A stretch of 64,000 nucleotides of DNA from Marinobacter sp. MDS2 (GTDB lineage Bacteria > Pseudomonadota > Gammaproteobacteria > Pseudomonadales > Oleiphilaceae): NCBI RefSeq assembly GCF_030718085.1, contig NZ_JAVAJF010000001.1, positions 1,550,001 to 1,614,000 of the forward strand, read 5' to 3'. Shown here in pieces: positions 1 to 10,405 of this stretch (its first letter is position 1; each line of letters starts with the position of its first letter). A model generated the notes under the pieces. It saw only the letters and a program-made list of their open reading frames with translations, ran no database searches and had not been told where the DNA came from. Position numbers and translations under genes: made by a program.

Positions 1-1283
1 CGACCACCGTCAACTGGACCAGCAGCTTCCGCACACCCGAGCAAACGCTGAATTATTGGCGCGAAACCTTCGGGCTGGAAGGACTGGCCCCGGATGTCAT
101 GGCGCCTTGGTTCGACGGGCGAGAAGAACGCCACACCATGGCACCCTGGCTAACACCGCCCAACCAGAACAACAGCATCTTACGGGACGGTTGCGAAGCA
201 CTCGGATACTCCTGGCAAACCATTCCGCGCAACGTCAACGGCTGCTGGAATTCGGGCTACTGCGGGGTAGGCTGCCCGACCAATGCCAAACAAGGCGCCC
301 TGATGACCACCATCCCCGGCGCACTCGACAACCAGGCCCAAATGTTCCACGGCCTGCGCGCCGAGCGACTGGTCATGAAACAAGACCGCATCGACCACCT
401 GCAAGCCACCGCCATGGGGCCAGACGGCGTTACCCCATCCGGAGTCACCGTCACCCTGAAGGCCAACCATTTCGTGGTCGCCGCCAGCGCCATCGGCTCC
501 CCGGGACTGCTGTTGCGTTCCGACCTGCCGGACCCACACAACCGCGTAGGCAAACGCTCATTCATCCACCCGGTCAGCGCCACCGTCGCCCGTATGCCGG
601 CCAAAGTAGAGCCTTTCTACGGCGCACCGCAGTCCATTTACTCGGATGAATTCAACTTCAAAAACGGCCACGACGGCCCCATAGGCTACAAACTCGAAGT
701 CCCACCGTTACACCCCGGCATGGCGGCTGGCGTTGTACCGGGCCACGGCCAACTGCAGCGCGATAATCTGGGCCAACTGCCCTGGCTCCAGTCCGTCATT
801 GCCCTGCTCCGGGACGGCTTCCACCCCGAAAGCCCCGGCGGCACCGTCAGCCTGCGCGACGATGGCAGCCCCGTACTCGATTACCCCATCACCGACTACC
901 TGTGGGATGGCATCCGCCAGTCCTACCTCGACATGGCCGAAATCCAATTCGCCGCGGGCGCAGAAGCGGTCCAGGCCATACACATGGACTCGGCCTGGTA
1001 CACCAGCTGGAAAGAAGCCAAAGCCGCCATCAACGAGCTTCCGATGAGGCCCCACCGTGCCCGAATCTTCACCGCGCACCAAATGGGCGGCTGCGGCATG
1101 GGCAGCAATCCGGAAGAGTCGGTGGTCAACGGCTTCGGCGAACACCACCACGTGGCCAACCTGAGCGTGCACGACGCCTCCATCTTCCCCACCAGCATCG
1201 GCGCAAACCCGCAGCTGTCGGTTTACGCACTGGCGGCTAGAAACAGCGTGAGACTGGCTCAGAAGCTGGCAGCGAAAAGCTGA
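1..1283 (+). CDS. GMC family oxidoreductase, C-terminal part (partial)
   Basis: The open frame enters from the left edge (codons in phase with base 3) and ends at TGA 1281-1283, leaving about 426 residues. It resembles glucose-methanol-choline flavoenzymes, which oxidise alcohols or sterol-like substrates using FAD. The C-terminal part has the family's usual ending: an HQMGGCGMG segment, then DASIFPTSIGANPQLS followed by a short helix. The N-terminal FAD-binding GxGxxG lies outside the window, so the start cannot be given. The internal Met at 99 is not a sensible start because homology-like sequence continues upstream of it. The substrate cannot be told from sequence. A palindromic repeat follows 58 bases after the stop. 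Confidence 0.85.
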   Translation, partial: TTVNWTSSFRTPEQTLNYWRETFGLEGLAPDVMAPWFDGREERHTMAPWLTPPNQNNSILRDGCEALGYSWQTIPRNVNGCWNSGYCGVGCPTNAKQGALMTTIPGALDNQAQMFHGLRAERLVMKQDRIDHLQATAMGPDGVTPSGVTVTLKANHFVVAASAIGSPGLLLRSDLPDPHNRVGKRSFIHPVSATVARMPAKVEPFYGAPQSIYSDEFNFKNGHDGPIGYKLEVPPLHPGMAAGVVPGHGQLQRDNLGQLPWLQSVIALLRDGFHPESPGGTVSLRDDGSPVLDYPITDYLWDGIRQSYLDMAEIQFAAGAEAVQAIHMDSAWYTSWKEAKAAINELPMRPHRARIFTAHQMGGCGMGSNPEESVVNGFGEHHHVANLSVHDASIFPTSIGANPQLSVYALAARNSVRLAQKLAAKS

Positions 1284-1341
1284 TTAAACGGCAAAAGTAG
1301 CGCGAACTGTCGCTGTCGGGGCGACTATGGATGAGCCCGAG

Positions 1342-2044
<703 letters not shown>

Positions 2045-2066
2045 GAACACAAAGAAAGGGAAAGCA

Positions 2067-2089
2067 GCACCACCGGTCAACGGTGGTGC
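2067..2089 (-). terminator. Hairpin between coaD and the YdgA-like gene
   Basis: A perfect 9-bp stem (GCACCACCG / CGGTGGTGC) with a 5-base loop sits between two convergent genes. Read on the minus strand it is followed by a T-rich run, so it best serves the minus-strand gene, though it may act in both directions. Confidence 0.6.
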
Positions 2090-2099
2090 CAGAACAGGC

Positions 2100-3392
2100 T
2101 TAAAGCAACGGCGGCAGCGGAATCTGAACGCCGTTAATATCCAGCACCAAATCTTCCATCTGCCCCTTCATCACCAACTCGTCGCCGTCACGAACCAGCA
2201 GCCCCTGCTTGATCAGCGGCGACAACTGCATGCGTACAGCCGGGTATTCTTCAGCCAGAGCCAACGGCATAGCCAGATTCACCGACCCCACCAAACGCTG
2301 CATCACCATCAGCATATTGGCGCGCTCATCCTCGGATAACTCAGGGTGCGAGATATCCAGCGACCCCTCAATCGCGCCCTCCGGCGTATCCAGGCTCAGC
2401 TCCCGAACGCCCACGGAAAAGCCACTTGCCGCCAAACCACGTACCGCCTCGTTAAACCGCTGCATCAGCGCCATTTGCTGCTCGTAGGCAGAACGCGGAT
2501 CCGCGCCGGCATCCATTGCCATCAATTGCATATCCGTCATCGCCGAGCTGAAACTGTTCCAACTCGGTACATTCAAGCGATCAACCGACACCGCTATCCG
2601 GTGCGGCCCATAAGTGTTGCCTTCAACGCTAACACTCTCAATATCCAGCGCCGCTTCCGAATCCAGGGTCTGGCCATGATTGCTGGCTTCACTGCGAGTC
2701 TCGAACAACACATTGCTCACCATCAAGGCGGGAAGCTCTGCGCTTTTAACCACCAGAGATTCCAACGTCATTGTGCCGGCCCCGGTCCATACATCTCCGC
2801 TGAGCAGAGCCATACTTTGCTCAACCTGCAGCCCTGCAATTGTTACATCGGCCTGCGGCCCCGAAACGCTCAACTCCGGCCACACCAGCAAGACATCGGC
2901 CTGCTCACCCATGCGCCCCACATCTATCCGGGCGAAACCACCACTGGCGCTGACGGATTCCGATCGGCCGGGCTGTTCAAAGGTGACCGGCGGCGCCTGA
3001 AACTCCACCACCGCTGACCCCCAAAGCCGGGTTTCCAGCGTTAACGCCGGCTCTTCATCCTCGAACCAGTGGGCGCCTTCATACTGCCAGCCCTCACGGG
3101 GGCTGAAGTCCAGCAAGCTACCGGTCACGCCATGAGAAATGGCAACCTGAAAATCGATGTTGCTGGTATCGCCGGTCTCGGGATCGATCAGCGCCAATGT
3201 CCCACTGGCCTGGGCACTGAACAAGCCGCGCTGATAACGGTTAGTCTCCAACCGAACAAACGGCTGCGACTGGTTCACCTCTTCGGTCGCCTCCAGCCAC
3301 TGTTGCTCAGTCACGTACCCCACTGCCCAAGGTGCCACGCCCGCGACCAGTAAAACGGCTGAGCCGATCATCGTCCATTTGTTCAGTTTCAA
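2100..3392 (-). CDS. YdgA-like DUF945 family protein
   Basis: This 430-residue protein starts with a short basic tail and one hydrophobic segment (about residues 7-27), then a long soluble region. It fits the DUF945/YdgA family of envelope-anchored gammaproteobacterial proteins, whose molecular function is not settled. The remainder is rich in beta-type alternation, with repeated phrases about membrane-exposed strands but no catalytic motif that I can see. It lies 51 bases downstream of ppk1 on the same strand and could be the last gene of a hemB-ppk1 transcript. A terminator-like hairpin follows the stop codon. Confidence 0.8.
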   Translation of the reverse strand: MKLNKWTMIGSAVLLVAGVAPWAVGYVTEQQWLEATEEVNQSQPFVRLETNRYQRGLFSAQASGTLALIDPETGDTSNIDFQVAISHGVTGSLLDFSPREGWQYEGAHWFEDEEPALTLETRLWGSAVVEFQAPPVTFEQPGRSESVSASGGFARIDVGRMGEQADVLLVWPELSVSGPQADVTIAGLQVEQSMALLSGDVWTGAGTMTLESLVVKSAELPALMVSNVLFETRSEASNHGQTLDSEAALDIESVSVEGNTYGPHRIAVSVDRLNVPSWNSFSSAMTDMQLMAMDAGADPRSAYEQQMALMQRFNEAVRGLAASGFSVGVRELSLDTPEGAIEGSLDISHPELSEDERANMLMVMQRLVGSVNLAMPLALAEEYPAVRMQLSPLIKQGLLVRDGDELVMKGQMEDLVLDINGVQIPLPPLL

Positions 3393-3443
3393 TATCTATG
3401 TCCTATCCGCGGGTTGCGTGGTTGATTGTTCGTCGTCTAACGC

Positions 3444-5603
3444 TTAACTCGGCTTACCGGTCAGCCTTTCCAGCAGGAGCAACTGCGCCGCCATTCTGGG
3501 CTCACCCTCCGCCGGTTGGTTCTGGATATAGCTTCCATCGGGCTGCAACACCCAGGATTGACAGTTGTCCGCCAGGTAAGCGGTCAGATCTTCTTGCAGC
3601 CGCGCAATGAGGGCCGGTTCTTCAATAGGAAATGCCACTTCTATGCGGCTCAACATATTGCGTTCCATACCATCGGCACTGGCGCAATAGACATCAGGCT
3701 TACCCTTGTTCTCGAAGTAATAGATACGGGTATGCTCCAGGAATCGCCCCACGATCGAACGGACCCGTATGTTGTCCGACAAACCCGGCACACCCGGGCG
3801 CAAGCAGCAGATACCCCGAACAATCAGATCAATTTGCACTCCCGCTTGCGAGGCTCGATAAAGCGCCTTGATCAGTTGGGCATCGGTCAGCGCATTAAAT
3901 TTGAAAATGATGCGGCCTTCCTCGCCATAACCGGTTTCCCGTTCGATCAGACTGATCAAACGCTTGTGCATGGAAAACGGTGCATGGAACAGCTTTTTGA
4001 TTTTCAGGGCCTTGCCCATACCGGTCAGCTGCTGAAACAGCTTATTAACGTCATCGCCAATTGACTCGTCACACGTCATGAAGCTGTAATCCGTGTAAAG
4101 CCTCGCATTGCCAGCGTGGTAGTTACCCGTGCCAAGGTGCACGTAGCGACTCAACTTACCCTCTTCCCGGCGGACAATCAGCAACATCTTGGCGTGGGTT
4201 TTATAACCGACCACGCCGTACACCACGATGACACCGGCTTCCTGCAACCGACTGGCCAGCTCGAGGTTTTCCGCCTCACTGAAACGTGCCCTCAGCTCAA
4301 TCACTGCGGTCACCTCTTTGCCACGGCGCGCGGCATCCGCCAACGCCTCGACAATTTCCGACCCTGTGCCGGCCCGGTAAAGCGTCTGCCGGATGGCCAA
4401 CACCTGCGGATCTTTCGCCGCCTGGCGCAGCAAATCGACCACCGAACTGAAGTTCTCGAACGGGTGGGACAGCAGAATCGGCCGCTTGCGAATGGCGTCA
4501 AACATCGATTCCTTGCTGCGAATCTGGCGCGGAATGGCCGGTGAAAAACTGGAATAGGTCAGGTCCGGCCGCTCCACCAAGCCACTCACCGCCAGCAGCC
4601 GGGTCAGGTTTACCGGGCCGTTCACCCGATAGAGATCCCGTTCCCCAAGGCCAAACTCATGCAACAGGAAGTGCACCAGCTCTTCCGGGCAGTTATCCGC
4701 CACCTCTAGCCGCACACCGTCACCGAAGCGGCGACTCAACAACTCACCCCGCAGCGCCGACGCCAGATCTTCCAGATCGTCCTCCAGCTCCAGGTCCGCA
4801 TTGCGGGTCAAGCGGAACTGGTAGCAGCCCTTCACTTCCATGCCCGGGAACAACTCATCTGCATGAGCGTGGATCATGGACGACAAGAACACCAGATTCT
4901 CACCGCCGTCACAGACTTCGTCCGGCAGGCGAACCAGGCGAGGCAACGAGCGCGGAGCCGGCAGGATAGCCATGCCGGTCTCCCGGCCGAAAGCGTCTTT
5001 GCCATCCAGTTCAACAATGAAATTCAGACTCTTGTTGACCAGTCGCGGAAACGGGTGCGAAGGGTCCAGCCCGATCGGGCTAACCACCGGAAGGATTTCG
5101 TCATCAAAATAATTTCTGACCCACTCGGCCTGAGCGGGCGTCCATTCCCGCCGACGAATAAAGTGGATGTTCTGCTTTTCCAGTTCGGGAAACAGCACGT
5201 TGTTCAGAATGTCGTACTGCTCATCGATGTACTCATGAGCAACACGGCTGATCTCGGCCAACGCCTGTTCCGGCTGCATACCATCCGCGCCCACGGTTTC
5301 CCGGCCGTATTTCAGCTGCTCCCGCAGGCCGGCGACCCGGATCTCGAAGAACTCATCCAGATTACTACTGAAAATACAGCAGAAAATCAGCCGGTTAATC
5401 AGCGGATGCGCCGGATCCATGGCCTGTTTCAGCACCCGATAGTTGAACTGAAGCTGACTCAGCTCCCGGTTAAACCAGTTCTCGCTTGCATCCAGATTAA
5501 CCTGCTCGCCGACCGGCGGAATCTCAACGGGCGCGGGCACGCTGAGATCGTCGCTGGTGACTGATTTTGCTTTTGTTGTTTCCGTAGTCATCGCTCTCTG
5601 CAT
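3444..5603 (-). CDS. ppk1: Polyphosphate kinase
   Basis: This 719-residue enzyme reversibly polymerises the gamma-phosphate of ATP into inorganic polyphosphate. The N-terminal domain has FNRELSQLQFNYRVL, and the C-terminal phospholipase-D-like part contains GYKTHAKM, where His470 is the expected phosphorylated histidine. LGTGNYH and the IVRGICCLRPGVPGLS segment are also typical. The first roughly 30 residues look like a variable leader; ATG 5591 (MTTETTK) is an alternative start preceded by AGAGAGCG. The gene lies 31 bases downstream of hemB, suggesting co-transcription. Its presence fits the phosphate theme of the window, although no Pho box is visible in front of it because hemB coding sequence occupies that space. 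Confidence 0.96.
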   Translation of the reverse strand: MQRAMTTETTKAKSVTSDDLSVPAPVEIPPVGEQVNLDASENWFNRELSQLQFNYRVLKQAMDPAHPLINRLIFCCIFSSNLDEFFEIRVAGLREQLKYGRETVGADGMQPEQALAEISRVAHEYIDEQYDILNNVLFPELEKQNIHFIRRREWTPAQAEWVRNYFDDEILPVVSPIGLDPSHPFPRLVNKSLNFIVELDGKDAFGRETGMAILPAPRSLPRLVRLPDEVCDGGENLVFLSSMIHAHADELFPGMEVKGCYQFRLTRNADLELEDDLEDLASALRGELLSRRFGDGVRLEVADNCPEELVHFLLHEFGLGERDLYRVNGPVNLTRLLAVSGLVERPDLTYSSFSPAIPRQIRSKESMFDAIRKRPILLSHPFENFSSVVDLLRQAAKDPQVLAIRQTLYRAGTGSEIVEALADAARRGKEVTAVIELRARFSEAENLELASRLQEAGVIVVYGVVGYKTHAKMLLIVRREEGKLSRYVHLGTGNYHAGNARLYTDYSFMTCDESIGDDVNKLFQQLTGMGKALKIKKLFHAPFSMHKRLISLIERETGYGEEGRIIFKFNALTDAQLIKALYRASQAGVQIDLIVRGICCLRPGVPGLSDNIRVRSIVGRFLEHTRIYYFENKGKPDVYCASADGMERNMLSRIEVAFPIEEPALIARLQEDLTAYLADNCQSWVLQPDGSYIQNQPAEGEPRMAAQLLLLERLTGKPS

Positions 5604-5634
5604 CCATTTACGGCGCGAACGGCCTGTTCGTCCT

Positions 5635-6705
<1,071 letters not shown>

Positions 6706-6779
6706 TCATACACCTCGGAGGCGACCTGTTGCAGGCCTGCGGTCATGCTCGCGGTTGACGGGGGGCAACAAATCACGAT

Positions 6780-6808
6780 TTCGGGCGGTTAGGCAAACAC
6801 CGCCCGAA
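6780..6808 (-). terminator. Hairpin after the SutA-like gene
   Basis: TTCGGGCGGT pairs with ACCGCCCGAA across a 9-base loop, a 10-bp stem placed 11 bases after the stop of the small minus-strand gene. The run that follows on that strand is only moderately T-rich, so termination strength is uncertain. Confidence 0.5.
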
Positions 6809-6818
6809 CAAAAATCCC

Positions 6819-7040
6819 TTAAAGCGTGCGATTATTGAAACCTGCATCCACCTTGCGGGATGTGTTCGACTTCAATGTCGTATCGACCTCTTCGATTTTG
6901 CCACCACACTGCAAAAAGGCCTCCATGTCCGCCTGCAATTGCGCTCTGACCCGAGCGCGGCTGGCAACGGAATGATTGTCGTCGCCTTCTCCGGCCCAAC
7001 TTACTGACTGCTCCAAACTGCCTTCGTCGAATTCACTCAT
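6819..7040 (-). CDS. SutA-like small acidic protein
   Basis: This 73-residue protein has an acidic N-terminus and a helix-like middle, RAQLQADMEAFLQCGGKIEEVD. It ends in a short basic, polar tail. The arrangement recalls SutA of Pseudomonas, a small RNA-polymerase-associated factor that supports slow-growth transcription; SutA also has an acidic arm, an AMEEFLxxGGK segment and a disordered tail. I judged this by eye, so it is a family-level suggestion. The start at ATG 7040 (MSEFDEG) is favoured by GGAGAAAAG just upstream; the longer frame to 7082 lacks such a site. A hairpin follows the stop, and hemB lies beyond in the same direction. Confidence 0.55.
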   Translation of the reverse strand: MSEFDEGSLEQSVSWAGEGDDNHSVASRARVRAQLQADMEAFLQCGGKIEEVDTTLKSNTSRKVDAGFNNRTL

Positions 7041-7309
7041 GCGCTTTTCTCCATCAACGAAAACCCGCCGCCAGCGCTCCAAAATGCACTGGCCAGCACA
7101 ACTTGCCTCGACGAACAGCCCGCAAAGGCTTCGTCTTGGCGTCTTTATAATCCTCTTTTTTTAACGGCGCTATTTGCTCACTCAATATTTTTTGTAACAT
7201 TTTGTAATTTAGATTAACTTATTGATTTTGTAGCCCATAATTAGGCTCCATCAAGCCGTCATAAATTGACACAAAGAATGAACAGTGATTCACTACTTGG
7301 GAAGGCAGC
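7041..7309. other. AT-rich divergent intergenic region
   Basis: About 270 bases separate the minus-strand SutA-like gene from the plus-strand TetR gene. The part from about 7150 to 7250 is distinctly AT-rich and probably holds the divergent promoters, but I see no well-spaced sigma-70 pair or clear operator that I would assign. Confidence 0.4.
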
Positions 7310-7939
7310 ATGGCCTATCGTGAAACCGACAAAATGCGTCAGCGAAAAGCCGAGGCGCGCGAAAACATCCTTAAATGCACGTCTCAGTGCGTGGCTGAAA
7401 AGGGGTTCCGCAGTGCTCGAATCACGACCATTGCAAATTTGGCGGGCGTAGCAACCGGCACCATCTACCGCCACTTCGAGTCCCGCGAAGACCTGTTTGC
7501 CGAAATTTTCCGGCTGGCTACGCAACGTGAAGTCGATAAGGTGGCCGAAGCGCTGGCCGTAGAAGGCGATGCCGTGCACCGATTGAATAATGCCCTGTGC
7601 CAGTTCGCCAGACGCGCCCTGAAAGGCCCCACCCGGGCCTGGGCAATGATTGCCGAACCGGTTGACCCGAAAGTTGAAGAAGAACGACTGTTATACAGAA
7701 AAGCCTACGCCAGCCTGTTTGAACAAACCATTCAGGAAGGCATCGCAGAAGGCTCCATACCCGAACAGGATGCCCGCATCACCAGCACCTGTTTGGTAGG
7801 CGCCATATCCGAATCACTAGTCGGACCGCTGTCGCCAGCGCAGACAGCCTCACTGCCAACAACAAAAACCGATCAAGAAGCGCTGATCAACACCATCGTT
7901 CGCTACTGCGTGAGGGGGTTGACCGGCACCAGGAGCTGA
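7310..7939 (+). CDS. TetR/AcrR family transcriptional regulator
   Basis: This 209-residue protein has an N-terminal TetR helix-turn-helix: about residues 15-60, including ITTIANLAGVATGTIYRHF followed by ESREDLFAEIF. The C-terminal ligand-binding half is helical and not recognisable to a subfamily. The ATG at 7310 is preceded by GGGAAGG. It ends two bases before the start of the AidB-like acyl-CoA dehydrogenase gene, so the two are almost certainly co-transcribed. A reasonable inference is that it is autoregulatory and responds to an acyl-CoA or fatty-acid-related ligand; the sequence does not prove this. Confidence 0.88.
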   Translation: MAYRETDKMRQRKAEARENILKCTSQCVAEKGFRSARITTIANLAGVATGTIYRHFESREDLFAEIFRLATQREVDKVAEALAVEGDAVHRLNNALCQFARRALKGPTRAWAMIAEPVDPKVEEERLLYRKAYASLFEQTIQEGIAEGSIPEQDARITSTCLVGAISESLVGPLSPAQTASLPTTKTDQEALINTIVRYCVRGLTGTRS

Positions 7940-7941
7940 TT

Positions 7942-9648
7942 ATGAGCAAGCCGCTAGGCACCACCCGCGATCGCAACACCGACACCCCCCGACCGGATCG
8001 CTATCTGGCCGCAACCCACGAGGTTCTCAACCAGCCCAAAGCGCTGGCCGACTACAACCTGTTCGAGCAAGACGCCGCCCTGCGGGACGCCGTATTGCGG
8101 GAAGGTGCCGCCCACGCCAACGAAGACCTGAGCCGCTTTGGTGCCTGGGCCGGAAAAGCCGACACCATAGAGCTGGGCCACCAGGCCAACCACAACAAAC
8201 CCAGCTTCCGCACCCATGATCGTTACGGCCACAGAATAGATGAGGTCACGTTTCACCCGGCCTACCACGAACTGATGACCGCAGCACTGGAAAACGGTTT
8301 GCACAGCTCGCCCTGGGCCAACCCCGGCCAAGGTGCCCACGTCGCGCGGGCAGCCAAGTATTATATGCACTCGCAGGTAGAAGCCGCCCACTGCTGCCCC
8401 ATCACCATGACCTTCGCCGCAATCCCCTCCATCCGCAAACAACCGGAACTGGCGAAGCTTTGGGAACAAAAAATCCTGACCAACGCCTACGACGGCCGCA
8501 ATCTACCCGACCGCGAAAAAACCGCCGTCACCATCGGCATGGCGATGACCGAAAAACAAGGCGGCAGCGACGTGCGCGCCAACACCACCCGAGCCTACGC
8601 CATAGCTTCCGAAGGCCCCGGCCAGGCTTACGAACTGGTCGGCCACAAATGGTTCGTCTCCGCCCCCATGTGCGACGCCTTTCTGGTACTGGCCCAAACC
8701 ACCAACGGCCTGTCCTGCTTCCTGATGCCGCGCTGGCGCCCGGACGGCAGCAAAAACCCGTGGCAGATCCAACAACTGAAAAACAAAATGGGCAACGTTG
8801 CCAACGCCTCCAGCGAAGTTGAACTTCGCGGCGCCATGGCCTGGATGGTCGGCGAAGAAGGCCGGGGCGTGCCCACCATCATTGAAATGGTCGCCATGAC
8901 CCGCTTCGACTGCATGATCGGAAGCTCCGCCGGCATGCGCCAGGCCGTTGCCCAAGCCACCCACCACTGCCACAACCGCAGCGCCTTCGGAGCCCGCCTG
9001 AGCGACCAGCCCCTGATGCAAAACGTGCTGGCCGACCTCACCCTCGAAAACGAAGCCGCCCTCGCCTACACCATGCGAGTCGCCCGTGCTCTGGACAATC
9101 AAAACAGCGAACACGAACGCCTACTGGCCCGACTGGCCACTCCTGTCGGCAAATACTGGATCTGCAAACGCACCCCCAACCACGCCTACGAAGCCATGGA
9201 ATGCATCGGCGGCAGCGGCGTGATGGAAGACTGCATCATGCCCAGACTGTTCCGGGAATCCCCGGTCAACGCCATCTGGGAAGGCAGCGGCAACGTCCAA
9301 TGCCTGGACACCCTGCGCGCCATCCAAAAAGAACCCGAAACCCTCGATGCCTTCTTCAAAGAAGCCGCCGAAGCCAAAGGCACCGACCGCCGCTTCGACC
9401 AGTTCCTGGCCCAACTGCAAGCCGACTTCTCCGACATCAGCGACTTCCAGTACCGCGCCAGAAACCTCGTCGACCGCCTTGCCCTAGCCATGCAGGCATC
9501 CGTACTGCTGCGCTTCGGCAACCAACACGTAGCCGACGCCTTCTGCGCCTCCCGACTGCAAAACAACGGCGGCATGAACTACGGCAACCTCCCGTCCGGC
9601 ACCAACGTCGCGGCTATTATCAAACGGGCAACGCCTATAGTAGGCTAG
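7942..9648 (+). CDS. AidB-like acyl-CoA dehydrogenase
   Basis: This 568-residue protein resembles the AidB/isovaleryl-CoA dehydrogenase branch of the acyl-CoA dehydrogenase superfamily. Flavin-site features are visible: MAMTEKQGGSDVRANTT, HKWFVSAPMCDAF, and late in the protein YEAMECIGGSGVMED and FRESPVNAIWEGSGNVQ. E. coli AidB (about 541 residues) is part of the adaptive response to alkylating agents, but many proteins of this branch in environmental bacteria probably serve acyl-CoA metabolism. The start is two bases after the TetR stop, so translation is likely coupled. There is no ada or alkB gene nearby, so a DNA-protection role is not supported by context. Palindromic repeat copy 2 starts about 75 bases after the stop. 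Confidence 0.9.
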   Translation: MSKPLGTTRDRNTDTPRPDRYLAATHEVLNQPKALADYNLFEQDAALRDAVLREGAAHANEDLSRFGAWAGKADTIELGHQANHNKPSFRTHDRYGHRIDEVTFHPAYHELMTAALENGLHSSPWANPGQGAHVARAAKYYMHSQVEAAHCCPITMTFAAIPSIRKQPELAKLWEQKILTNAYDGRNLPDREKTAVTIGMAMTEKQGGSDVRANTTRAYAIASEGPGQAYELVGHKWFVSAPMCDAFLVLAQTTNGLSCFLMPRWRPDGSKNPWQIQQLKNKMGNVANASSEVELRGAMAWMVGEEGRGVPTIIEMVAMTRFDCMIGSSAGMRQAVAQATHHCHNRSAFGARLSDQPLMQNVLADLTLENEAALAYTMRVARALDNQNSEHERLLARLATPVGKYWICKRTPNHAYEAMECIGGSGVMEDCIMPRLFRESPVNAIWEGSGNVQCLDTLRAIQKEPETLDAFFKEAAEAKGTDRRFDQFLAQLQADFSDISDFQYRARNLVDRLALAMQASVLLRFGNQHVADAFCASRLQNNGGMNYGNLPSGTNVAAIIKRATPIVG

Positions 9649-9722
9649 GGGGAAAATTACAGGAGACCTAAACAGGCAACAGAAATCCTGATTGTCACGT
9701 GGACTCCCCGAACAACGTCTGA

Positions 9723-9835
9723 GAGCGGGCGAGGATTGGCTTTCCAAAAATTTGCGAAGCCATGGATGGCGAAGCAGAAGCGCCACATGGATGTGCCGCA
9801 GGAGCGTTTTTTGGAAAGCCAATCCTCGCCTGCTC
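9723..9835 (+). repeat. Dual-hairpin palindromic repeat, copy 2
   Basis: Arms 9723-9750 and 9808-9835 are 28 bases each and pair with a single G-T wobble. The 57-base core has hairpins GCC-ATGGAT-GGC and CAC-ATGGAT-GTG, with GGA triplets at 9764 and 9789, 25 bases apart. The right half also carries CAGGAGCG. The element lies 74 bases after the AidB-like stop and 22 bases before the DUF503 start, on the same strand as both. Its outer arms share no extended identity with those of copy 1, while the core layout is the same. Confidence 0.85.
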
Positions 9836-9857
9836 CGGCACCCATACTGAGCCAAAT

Positions 9858-10208
9858 ATGTCGGAATCCCTGAGAAAACTGTTAAAAGAAGGCAAAACCC
9901 CAAAACAACAGCAACACACCATCACCCCCCACGTAGGCCTGCTAACCCTGCACTTCCAGCTGTACGGCTGCGAAGACCTAAAAGCCAAGCGCAAAGCCTT
10001 CACCGCCATGAAAGCCACCTGGGGCAAAGAACCCGACCTGGCCGTCAGCGAAACCGCCGACCACGACGCCTTAGACTGCGCCACCTGGACCATCGCCGCC
10101 CTGGGCGACTCCGCCCAGCAGATCACCCAGCGCCTCGACCAGGTCGAAAAAGACATCCAGGACCGCATCGACGCCGCCATACTCGACATCCACCGGGAAA
10201 TTCTCTGA
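9858..10208 (+). CDS. DUF503 family protein
   Basis: This 116-residue protein resembles the DUF503 (YlxP-like) family: HVGLLTLHFQLYGCEDLKAKR near the N-terminus, then a conserved segment AVSETADHDALDCATWTIAALG and a helical end. The family is small, cytoplasmic and of unknown function; in some bacteria it sits in the nusA-infB-rbfA cluster, which is not the case here. I chose ATG 9858, giving MSESLRKLL. The longer frame that begins at 9762 starts within the palindromic repeat and encodes repeat-derived residues, so I reject it. No strong ribosome-binding site precedes 9858, and the repeat ends 22 bases upstream, so it could influence translation. Confidence 0.75.
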   Translation: MSESLRKLLKEGKTPKQQQHTITPHVGLLTLHFQLYGCEDLKAKRKAFTAMKATWGKEPDLAVSETADHDALDCATWTIAALGDSAQQITQRLDQVEKDIQDRIDAAILDIHREIL

Positions 10209-10405
10209 CCTCACCCCCACTCTCAGAGAATCCCGAGCGCTGAAGGCATAGCGTCAACGCAGATCAAGCCTTATACTACGGCCCCTCAGGGACATATGAC
10301 CTACTACCAGACAGGTCAGAAGTACATGTGTCAGGCCAAGCCTGGCCTCCATCCGCAGGGTTTCCGGAACCAACCCTCGGACAATCACTGAAAGTGTGTG
10401 GCTCT

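Noticed and set aside
99..1283. GMC oxidoreductase as a complete gene starting at 99
   Set aside because: Family-like sequence continues in frame back to the window edge, so the gene is partial.
3516..5564. Long plus-strand frames opposite ppk1 and similar antisense frames elsewhere
   Set aside because: They mirror codon bias of the real gene on the other strand and have no recognisable motifs.
9762..9857. Extended start for the DUF503 gene
   Set aside because: The extension is translated repeat core and arm (from ATGGATGGC onward), not conserved protein; ATG 9858 fits the family.
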